A DNA stretch of 6,569 bases. It comes from an uncultured Oribacterium sp. Lineage in GTDB: Bacteria; Bacillota; Clostridia; Lachnospirales; Lachnospiraceae. Shown here in pieces: positions 1 through 4,921 of this stretch. The stretch's first letter is position 1. Each line of letters opens with the position of its first letter. Under the pieces are notes generated by a model. That model did not search any database. It was not told the origin of the DNA and saw only the letters and a list, made by a program, of their open reading frames with translations. The position numbers and the translations under genes were made by a program. The DNA lies in the NCBI GenBank assembly GCA_900772695.1, contig CAAGRO010000242.1, positions 1-6,569 on the forward strand. The letters are read 5' to 3'.

Positions 1-133
1 CGATCATGACGGTCACCATATGCATGACCTGCGAACCGATTGAAACCGCCGAGATGACATCGGCGCCATTGAAGCGGCCCGCGATAAGCAGATCGGCGAG
101 CCCGTAGAGCGTCTGCAGGAAGTAGCTGAGCAG
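1..133 (-). pseudogene. Inverted partial copy of the MATE gene 5' region
   Basis: Read on the minus strand, this stretch encodes LLSYFLQTLYGLADLLIAGR and onward to VMHMVTVMI, exactly the same residues as codons 23-66 of the MATE gene at 453-1901. It is the reverse complement of 519-651 with 130 of 133 bases identical. The three differences (41, 80 and 107, facing 611, 572 and 545) are all silent third-codon changes. Homology stops abruptly at 133/519: the first 22 MATE codons, its ribosome site and its leader are missing here and replaced by unrelated sequence. The copy runs off the left edge, so it may be a short fragment or the body of a second, 5'-truncated MATE gene. The minus frame stays open a little way into the replacing sequence, but I see no ribosome site or convincing start there. 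A rearrangement, a gene-conversion pair or an assembly misjoin are all possible. Confidence 0.8.
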
Positions 134-134
134 G

Positions 135-263
135 GTGAAGAACCTATATGAGATCAAGAAAAAGACATTTGATATCCGAATCAAGTCCACCGTGTTTAAT
201 CAGGACATGCTTGATCAAAGAGTCAGCAACATTGAAGAGTTCTTTGACGTGATTGATTGGTAA
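135..263 (+). pseudogene. 3' remnant of an unidentified AT-rich gene
   Basis: An open frame runs into TAA at 261-263 and encodes 42 residues, starting VKNLYEIKKKTFDIRIKSTV and ending EEFFDVIDW. The composition (charged, alternating hydrophobic, no low-complexity bias) looks like the genuine C-terminus of a soluble protein. The frame meets a stop at 123-125 inside the inverted MATE copy, so the gene is cut at about 133/134, where the MATE homology ends. No ribosome site or start codon lies in frame, so it is not expected to be translated on its own. A hand count gives 48 G+C in 129 bases (about 37%), well below its neighbours, which suggests a gene of different origin, perhaps accessory. I do not recognise the family. 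Confidence 0.5.
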
Positions 264-395
264 TATAGTGAGACGGAAGTGACTCTCTGGGTGCTCTCTA
301 TATATGTCAATTGTCAGAAACAATGGATCCTTTTTCTGCTTATGGCAGCTATAAACGTGTATCAGTTTTCAAATCCTCCGAAATTCACTAAAATG
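264..395. other. Non-coding stretch ahead of the MATE gene, nothing firm
   Basis: This stretch lies between the gene remnant and the terminator hairpin. A long frame open through it joins the MATE frame, but it has no ribosome site and crosses the terminator, so I do not treat it as coding. TTGTCA at 311-316 and TATAAA at 350-355 resemble promoter boxes but are not correctly spaced with each other. GGCAGC at 344-349 is complementary to GCTGCC at 411-416 in the 3' arm of the downstream hairpin. No known riboswitch core was recognised. Confidence 0.3.
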
Positions 396-424
396 AATCC
401 GACAGCTTCGGCTGCCGGATTTTT
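396..424 (+). terminator. Intrinsic terminator 28 nt upstream of MATE start
   Basis: The stem AATCCG-A-CAGC (396-406) pairs with GCTG-C-CGGATT (411-421) around a UUCG tetraloop, with one A-C mismatch (402/415), and is followed by a T run (420-424). It could end the transcript of the truncated gene that stops at 263. It is so close to the MATE ribosome site that any MATE promoter must lie upstream of it or within it, which raises the possibility of an attenuator. Confidence 0.75.
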
Positions 425-452
425 ATATGTATACATGAAACGAGGACTTACC

Positions 453-1901
453 ATGGCTCAACATAATCTTGCGAAGGGCGATCTCTTCCATAATATGATA
501 CTGTTTTCACTTCCATATCTGCTCAGCTACTTCCTGCAGACGCTTTACGGGCTCGCCGATCTGCTTATCGCTGGCCGCTTCAATGGCGCCGATGTCATCT
601 CGGCGGTTTCGATCGGTTCGCAGGTCATGCATATGGTGACCGTCATGATCGTCGGCCTCGCCATGGGCACCACCGTCGTGATCGGCCGCTTCGTCGGTGC
701 AGAGGACGAGGACGGCATTCGCCGCGCCATCGGAAACACGATCTCCCTCTTCGCGATCATCGCTGTACTGGCTACCTGCGCCCTGCTCGGACTCACGCAG
801 CCGATCGTCCATGTGCTGTCGACACCGCCCGAAGCCGTCCCGGGGGCCCTCGCGTACCTCCGCATCTGCTTCGCCGGCATCCCCTTCATCGTCGCGTACA
901 ACATCCTGAGCTCGATTTTCCGCGGCATGGGTGACAGCCGCAGCCCGATGCTCTTCATCGCCGTGGCCTGTGCCCTCAACATCCTGCTCGACCTCCTGTT
1001 CATGGGGCCAATGCAGCTGGGCGCAGCGGGTGCAGCGCTCGCGACGGTCGTGGCGCAGGCAGCGTCGGTGGTGTTCGCGCTCGTCGGCATCCGGAAGACG
1101 ATTGCGGGCAGCCGGCAGCCTGGTACCGCGGACTTCCGGAATGCTTCTGTGGCTGCAAGTGGAGAAAAGTCAAATAGAACGCGGGGAAATGTATCCAAAG
1201 AAGCAGCGACATCTTCAAACGAACATGCCCGCGCGGATCGCAGCGCCTGGTGGGACCCGGCGATGCTGCATCAGATTCTCAGCATTGGCCTCCCGATCGC
1301 CTGTCAGGACGGCTTCATCCAGATTTCGTTTCTGATTATCACGGTGATCGCGAACCGGCGTGGTGTCGACATCTCGGCGGCGGTCGGCATCGTCGAGAAG
1401 ACGATCAGCTTCCTCTTCCTGGTGCCGTCCAGCATGCTGTCAACCGTATCGACGATCGCAGCGCAGTCGATCGGTGCCGGCGCCCCGGCGCGTGCGCGGC
1501 AGACGCTCCGGTACGGCGTCGGCATCGCCAGTGGCATCGGGCTCCTCTTCGCGATCCTGTTCCAGTTTATCTCCGCGCCGTTCTTCACGCTGTTCACGAA
1601 GGATCCGGTCGTGCAGGCGCTCGCAGTGCAGTACATGTGCACCTACGTGTTCGACTGCGTGGTCGCCGGCATTCACTTCCCGTTCTCCGGCTTCTTCAGT
1701 GCCTCCGGCCTCTCGATCCTCAGTTTCATCCATAACCTCTGCTCGGTGATCCTCATCCGCATCCCGGGCGCATGGCTCGCTACGAAGCTGTTCCCGGACA
1801 GCCTCTACGCGATGGGCCTCGCCGCCCCCGCAGGCTCCCTCCTCAGCGCCCTCATCTGCATCGGCTTCTACATCGCGCTCCGCAGGAAAGGACGTGTGTG
1901 A
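453..1901 (+). CDS. MATE family multidrug/metabolite efflux transporter
   Basis: This is a 482-residue integral membrane protein of the MATE (NorM/MepA/DinF-like) family, which exports cationic drugs or metabolites in exchange for Na+ or H+. It has about twelve hydrophobic helices in two six-helix halves. Family-typical sequence includes LYGLADLLIAGRFNGADVIS near residues 31-50 and FRGMGDSRSPM from residue 156, followed by a long N/L/D-rich helix. The second half begins at about 266 (WWDPAMLHQILSIGLPIA). ATG 453 is chosen because GAGGA lies at 442-446 with 6-nt spacing and because upstream Met codons sit on or beside the terminator. The loop between the halves (about residues 213-265) is long and hydrophilic, and part of it is AT-richer than the rest. 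Arg codons are mostly CGC/CGG, unlike the AGA/CGT use in groEL, which fits lower expression. Substrate cannot be inferred. No convincing terminator follows the gene. Confidence 0.93.
   Translation: MAQHNLAKGDLFHNMILFSLPYLLSYFLQTLYGLADLLIAGRFNGADVISAVSIGSQVMHMVTVMIVGLAMGTTVVIGRFVGAEDEDGIRRAIGNTISLFAIIAVLATCALLGLTQPIVHVLSTPPEAVPGALAYLRICFAGIPFIVAYNILSSIFRGMGDSRSPMLFIAVACALNILLDLLFMGPMQLGAAGAALATVVAQAASVVFALVGIRKTIAGSRQPGTADFRNASVAASGEKSNRTRGNVSKEAATSSNEHARADRSAWWDPAMLHQILSIGLPIACQDGFIQISFLIITVIANRRGVDISAAVGIVEKTISFLFLVPSSMLSTVSTIAAQSIGAGAPARARQTLRYGVGIASGIGLLFAILFQFISAPFFTLFTKDPVVQALAVQYMCTYVFDCVVAGIHFPFSGFFSASGLSILSFIHNLCSVILIRIPGAWLATKLFPDSLYAMGLAAPAGSLLSALICIGFYIALRRKGRV
519..651 (+). repeat. 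Right arm of the MATE inverted repeat
   Basis: This arm is the partner of 1-133 in opposite orientation, 130/133 identical as far as the window shows. The arms enclose a unique segment of 385 bases (134-518) that contains the gene remnant, the terminator, and the MATE ribosome site with its first 22 codons. The boundary at 519 falls exactly between codons 22 and 23. Confidence 0.85.
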
Positions 1902-1966
1902 ACCGATATTTGAAAATTTCCGCGCCGCGCGTGGTTTTGTGAAGGAAATGTGAAATCTGCAAATTG

Positions 1967-1993
1967 TTAGCACTCGTCTCTTGACGTTGCTAA
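1967..1993 (+). promoter_or_regulatory. CIRCE-type HrcA operator, right arm degenerate
   Basis: The left arm TTAGCACTC (1967-1975) is a perfect match to the CIRCE consensus. After a 9-nt spacer, CGTTGCTAA (1985-1993) matches GAGTGCTAA at six of nine positions. CIRCE is the binding site of the HrcA repressor, which holds groESL and dnaK operons down until heat stress in Firmicutes. Its position over the -35 box of the groES promoter fits repression by blocking RNA polymerase. Confidence 0.85.
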
Positions 1994-2009
1994 TAGACCG
2001 TTCTATAAT
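1981..2009 (+). promoter_or_regulatory. Sigma-A promoter of groES-groEL
   Basis: TTGACG (1981-1986) and TATAAT (2004-2009) are separated by exactly 17 nt, a near-consensus housekeeping promoter. The -35 box overlaps the spacer and right arm of the CIRCE element. Transcription should start near 2016, giving a leader of roughly 106 nt before groES. Confidence 0.85.
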
Positions 2010-2030
2010 ACGTTTTGTTGTTAGAAAAGA

Positions 2031-2093
2031 AAGCCGGACGCGTGCCGGGCTTCATATAAACAGCATCGCCGGGAGGCGAAAAGCCGAAGGGCT
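2031..2093 (+). other. Three consecutive hairpins in the groES leader
   Basis: AAGCCGG (2031-2037) pairs with CC-G-GGCTT (2045-2052) with a bulged G. CGCC-GGGA-GGCG follows at 2067-2078, and AGCC-GAAG-GGCT at 2082-2093. None has a T run, so they are not terminators, and none covers the ribosome site AAGGAGG at 2107-2113. They may stabilise the 5' end of the mRNA. Function is inference. Confidence 0.45.
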
Positions 2094-2121
2094 GAAAGCA
2101 GATATTAAGGAGGTCAATCAA

Positions 2122-2412
2122 ATGAAGCTGGTTCCATTATTTGACAGAGTCGTACTTGAGAAGGAGAAGATGGAGGAGACCACTGCAAGCGGTATCGTTC
2201 TTCCAGGTCAGAATGATAAGGAGAAGCCGGGTCAGGCACTCGTTGTTGCCGTGGGTCCTGGTGGAGTGGTCGATGGTAAGGACATCACCATGCAGGTGAA
2301 GGTCGGCGATCACGTTCTGTTCTCGAAGTATGCGGGATCTGAGGTCGAGGTTGACGGACATAAGTATACAGTCGTAAAGCAGAACGATATTCTGGCAGTC
2401 ATCGAGAAGTAA
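2122..2412 (+). CDS. groES: Co-chaperonin GroES (Hsp10)
   Basis: This 96-residue protein forms the seven-membered lid that caps the GroEL folding chamber in the cytoplasm. It starts MKLVPLFDRVVLEKEKMEET and has the flexible mobile loop near residues 16-32 (TTASGIVLPGQ, with the Ile-Val-Leu segment that docks on GroEL). The Gly-rich VAVGPGG turn comes next, and the protein ends DILAVIEK; length and order are standard for the family. ATG 2122 is preceded by AAGGAGG (2107-2113) with 8-nt spacing. An upstream extension of the frame would begin inside the promoter and is rejected. It is the first gene of a two-gene operon with groEL and is controlled by the CIRCE/promoter pair upstream. Confidence 0.98.
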   Translation: MKLVPLFDRVVLEKEKMEETTASGIVLPGQNDKEKPGQALVVAVGPGGVVDGKDITMQVKVGDHVLFSKYAGSEVEVDGHKYTVVKQNDILAVIEK

Positions 2413-2413
2413 T

Positions 2414-2427
2414 CATCCGACAGGATG
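2414..2427 (+). other. Short hairpin just after the groES stop
   Basis: CATCC (2414-2418) and GGATG (2423-2427) pair around GACA, immediately after the groES TAA (2410-2412). No T run follows, so it should not stop transcription. It could protect or mark the 3' end of a processed groES message. Confidence 0.4.
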
Positions 2428-2491
2428 GTGCGTCTGGTCCGCGCAGAAGCGGGCAGGGCGAAGCGCAGACTGACATGAGGATGTAGAGAAG

Positions 2492-2522
2492 GAAGCATTG
2501 GACGAAGAAAAGAAGATGCTTC
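2492..2522 (+). other. Hairpin upstream of the groEL ribosome site
   Basis: GAAGCAT (2492-2498) is a perfect 7-bp complement of ATGCTTC (2516-2522), with a purine-rich 17-nt loop that is nearly all A and G. It ends 7 nt before AGGAGG (2530-2535) of groEL. The rest of the 131-nt groES-groEL spacer is also GC-rich and contains complementary GTCTG/CAGAC segments. A role in differential groES/groEL yield or mRNA processing is inference. Confidence 0.4.
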
Positions 2523-2543
2523 GTAAATCAGGAGGATAAAGCT

Positions 2544-4163
2544 ATGGCTAAGGAAATTAAGTATGGCGTCGAGGCCAGAAAGGCTCTCGAAGCTGGTGTG
2601 GATGCAGTTGCAAATACCGTAAAGGTAACCCTCGGACCGAAGGGCAGAAACGTAGTACTCGATAAGAGCTACGGTGCTCCGCTGATCACCAACGATGGTG
2701 TGTCCATCGCGAAGGACATCGAGCTGAAGGATCCGTATGAGAACATGGGTGCACAGCTCGTTCGTGAGGTTGCTTCGAAGACCAATGATGTTGCCGGTGA
2801 TGGTACCACCACAGCGACCGTGCTTGCACAGGCGATCGTGAAGGAAGGTATGAAGAACCTCGAGGCAGGTGCAAACCCGATCATCCTTCGTAAGGGTATC
2901 CAGAAGGCCGTGGCAGCAGCCGTTGAGTCCATCAAGGCACAGTCTTCCAAGGTAAAGGGCAAGGATCAGATCGCCAAGGTTGCCGGCATCTCTGCTGGTG
3001 ACGAGCATGTCGGTCAGATGGTTGCCGATGCGATGGAGAAGGTTTCCAAGGATGGTGTCATCACTGTCGAGGAGTCCAAGACCATGCAGACTGAGCTTGA
3101 CGTCGTAGAAGGTATGGAGTTCGACAGAGGCTACATCAGCGCCTACATGTGCTCCGATATGGATAAGATGGAGGCAAATCTCGATGATCCGTTCATCCTG
3201 ATCACCGATAAGAAGATCTCCAACATCCAGGATATCCTTCCGCTCCTCGAGCAGATCGTAAAGATGGGCGCCAAGCTCCTGATCATCGCAGAGGATGTCG
3301 AGGGTGAGGCACTCACAACCCTGATCGTCAACAAGCTGAGAGGTACCTTCAACGTCGTTGCGGTCAAGGCTCCGGGCTATGGCGACAGACGTAAGGAGAT
3401 GCTTCAGGATATCGCGATCCTGACCGGTGGTCAGGTGATCTCTTCTGACCTCGGTCTCGAGCTCAAGGATGCCACTATTGAGCAGCTCGGTCGCGCAAAG
3501 AGCGTAAAGGTATCGAAGGAGAAGACCACCATCGTCGATGGTGAGGGCGAGAAGGCGGACATCGACAGCCGTGTTGCAGAGATCAAGAAGCAGATCGAGA
3601 CCACAACCTCTGATTTCGACCGCGAGAAGCTCCAGGAGAGACTGGCAAAGCTCGCCGGTGGTGTCGCTGTCATCAAGGTCGGTGCCGCTACCGAGACCGA
3701 GATGAAGGAAGCAAAGCTTCGTATGGAGGATGCGCTGAACGCAACCCGTGCCGCAGTGGAAGAGGGCGTCATCGCAGGTGGCGGATCCGCTTACATCCAC
3801 GCACAGGATGCAGTAAAGAAGGTTGTCGAGTCACTCGAGGGTGATGAGAAGACCGGTGCAAGAATCGTGTACAAGGCACTGGAGGCTCCGCTGTTCACCA
3901 TCGCTTCGAACGCAGGTCTCGAGGGCGCAGTTATCGTGAACAACGTACAGAACACCGAGGTCGGCCATGGCTTCGATGCACTCCACGAGGAGTATGTCGA
4001 CATGCTCGAGACCGGTATCCTGGATCCGGCGAAGGTAACCAGAACCGCTCTTCAGAACGCAGCTTCCGTCGCTTCTACACTGCTCACCACTGAGAGCGTC
4101 GTTGCGGACATCAAGGAGCCGGCACCTGCGATGCCAGCACAGCCACAGGGCGGAATGTACTAA
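2544..4163 (+). CDS. groEL: Chaperonin GroEL (Hsp60)
   Basis: This 539-residue subunit of the 14-mer cytoplasmic folding chamber works with GroES and ATP to fold non-native proteins. Nucleotide-site motifs are intact: TLGPKGRNV at about 29-37, Asp51 in TNDGVSIAKDIEL, GDGTTTATVLAQ starting at 85, and the catalytic-type Asp396 in RMEDALNATRAAVEEGVIAGGG. Equatorial, intermediate and apical regions are collinear with the family. The tail ends AMPAQPQGGMY, so it has one GGM rather than the GGM repeats of proteobacterial GroEL. ATG 2544 is preceded by AGGAGG (2530-2535) with 8-nt spacing. Codon use (GAG, AAG, CTC, ATC, AGA/CGT) is strongly biased, as expected for an abundant protein. It is co-transcribed with groES and the operon is closed by the hairpin at 4185-4218. 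Confidence 0.99.
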   Translation: MAKEIKYGVEARKALEAGVDAVANTVKVTLGPKGRNVVLDKSYGAPLITNDGVSIAKDIELKDPYENMGAQLVREVASKTNDVAGDGTTTATVLAQAIVKEGMKNLEAGANPIILRKGIQKAVAAAVESIKAQSSKVKGKDQIAKVAGISAGDEHVGQMVADAMEKVSKDGVITVEESKTMQTELDVVEGMEFDRGYISAYMCSDMDKMEANLDDPFILITDKKISNIQDILPLLEQIVKMGAKLLIIAEDVEGEALTTLIVNKLRGTFNVVAVKAPGYGDRRKEMLQDIAILTGGQVISSDLGLELKDATIEQLGRAKSVKVSKEKTTIVDGEGEKADIDSRVAEIKKQIETTTSDFDREKLQERLAKLAGGVAVIKVGAATETEMKEAKLRMEDALNATRAAVEEGVIAGGGSAYIHAQDAVKKVVESLEGDEKTGARIVYKALEAPLFTIASNAGLEGAVIVNNVQNTEVGHGFDALHEEYVDMLETGILDPAKVTRTALQNAASVASTLLTTESVVADIKEPAPAMPAQPQGGMY

Positions 4164-4184
4164 TTTAATAAAAAGAGTTATAAT

Positions 4185-4218
4185 AAAGGTCCGGACTGCA
4201 TTTGCGGCCCGGACCTTT
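4185..4218 (+). terminator. Terminator of the groES-groEL operon
   Basis: AAAGGTCCGG (4185-4194) is perfectly complementary to CCGGACCTTT (4209-4218). The stem continues inward past an A-C mismatch (4195/4208) with four more pairs to an ATTT loop (4200-4203). The T run is short and mostly inside the stem, so some read-through into the next gene is plausible; I see no clear separate promoter for that gene. Confidence 0.8.
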
Positions 4219-4336
4219 GTGGATATGAAGGATAGCCGCAGGAGACACCGTCGACGACTGTCGGCAGGACGCACACGACAGGTAAAGTGACGATCGACCG
4301 GCGGAGACATTGGCCGAGGAAACAGGAGGGTGACAG

Positions 4337-4828
4337 ATGGATGATTATATCGAGCACATGACGAAGGGAAAGCAGCCGGCCTACTGGACGGTGCTGCTGG
4401 TGATTGCGGGCGCGCTGTCCGTACTGTCACTGCTGTTTGCGTTTTATAACGTGTTCGGCATCCTGCTCTTCATCGCGGTGAGCCTCGGCGCCTACGTGGT
4501 CTGGCTCTTCTCGAAGGTGGAGTATGAGTATACCTATGTGGGCGGCGGCTTCACGATGGACCAGATCCTCAACAAGACGCGTCGTCGTCCGCTGGTCGAT
4601 ACCAATGCTTCCGAGCTGATCGTACTCGCTCCGCAGAACTCGGACGCGGTCCGCTCAGAGCTGAAGAACGCGAAAGTTATCGACTGTGCCGGCGACTGTC
4701 CGGCCGACCGGAAGTTCGGCTATGTATACAATCGTGCGGGACAGAAGACCTGCATGTACATCGAAGTGACCGATGCGCTGCTCCGCGAGGCGAGAAGATG
4801 CACACCGCAGAAGGTGAAACTGAATTAA
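4337..4828 (+). CDS. Two-helix membrane protein, probably DUF6106 family
   Basis: This is a 163-residue protein with a short charged N-terminus (MDDYIEHMTKGKQPAYW). Two adjacent hydrophobic helices lie at about 16-38 and 39-58, and a soluble C-terminal part of about 100 residues begins KVEYEYTYVGGGFTMDQILN. The two helices form a hairpin, so both ends should lie on the same, probably cytoplasmic, side. Four Cys (117, 121, 139, 155), including a C-x3-C pair, are in the soluble part. The sequence and its place between groEL and guaB recall the uncharacterised DUF6106 family of Lachnospiraceae; that name is from memory and unverified. Function is unknown. ATG 4337 has AGGAGGG (4324-4330) with 6-nt spacing. 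The 118-nt gap upstream shows a 6-bp hairpin (4258-4263/4276-4281) but no clear promoter, so it may depend on groEL read-through. Confidence 0.85.
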   Translation: MDDYIEHMTKGKQPAYWTVLLVIAGALSVLSLLFAFYNVFGILLFIAVSLGAYVVWLFSKVEYEYTYVGGGFTMDQILNKTRRRPLVDTNASELIVLAPQNSDAVRSELKNAKVIDCAGDCPADRKFGYVYNRAGQKTCMYIEVTDALLREARRCTPQKVKLN

Positions 4829-4837
4829 TTTTGGGAT

Positions 4838-4868
4838 AAAAGACGGGTTGAAATTCAACCCGCCTTTT
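4838..4868 (+). terminator. Terminator after the two-helix membrane protein
   Basis: CGGGTTGA (4844-4851) pairs with TCAACCCG (4855-4862) around AAT. Past an A-C mismatch (4843/4863), AAAAG (4838-4842) pairs with CTTTT (4864-4868), giving a 13-bp stem with the typical A-tract/T-tract base. It starts only 10 nt after the stop codon. The guaB promoter lies within and just beyond it. Confidence 0.85.
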
Positions 4869-4876
4869 GTTATACT
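4848..4876 (+). promoter_or_regulatory. guaB: Sigma-A promoter of guaB inside the terminator
   Basis: TTGAAA (4848-4853) and TATACT (4871-4876) are separated by 17 nt, so both boxes are near consensus at ideal spacing. The -35 box is formed by the top of the terminator hairpin, and the -10 box lies just past the T run. The predicted start near 4883 leaves a leader of about 40 nt with the ribosome site AAAGGAG (4907-4913). That is too short for a purine riboswitch or PurR-type leader control. Confidence 0.7.
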
Positions 4877-4921
4877 CGTTTAAATTTTATGAAAAGTCGC
4901 GATTTGAAAGGAGATTCTTCT

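Noticed and set aside
279..452. N-terminal extension of the MATE frame starting at 279
   Set aside because: It crosses the terminator hairpin, lacks a ribosome site and has a non-MATE sequence, whereas GAGGA sits correctly before ATG 453.
435..452. Alternative MATE start at ATG 435
   Set aside because: The bases upstream are the terminator T run and AT-rich sequence with no ribosome site. The family N-terminus fits ATG 453.
1921..1938. CGCG-CCG-CGCG followed by TTTT as a MATE terminator
   Set aside because: It has only four pairs and the T run is separated from the stem, so it is too weak to call.
1981..2121. Upstream extension of the groES frame
   Set aside because: It would begin in the -35 box of the groES promoter, before the predicted transcription start. 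AAGGAGG clearly serves ATG 2122.
2107..2145. RNA thermometer hiding the groES ribosome site
   Set aside because: The only pairing found (GTCAA 2113-2117 with TTGAC 2141-2145) is five pairs and leaves most of AAGGAGG free.
2310..3800. Long minus-strand open frame opposite groEL
   Set aside because: It is a shadow of groEL's strongly biased codons, with low-complexity Leu/Asp/His composition and no ribosome site. The frame opposite guaB (5030-6280) is rejected for the same reason.
4889..4921. Upstream in-frame ATG for guaB
   Set aside because: It lies only a few bases after the predicted transcription start and has no ribosome site. AAAGGAG and the canonical MAKIIGDGITFDDVLL start fit ATG 4922.
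4877..4921. Purine riboswitch or similar control upstream of guaB
   Set aside because: The leader after the predicted start is about 40 nt and contains no aptamer-like structure.
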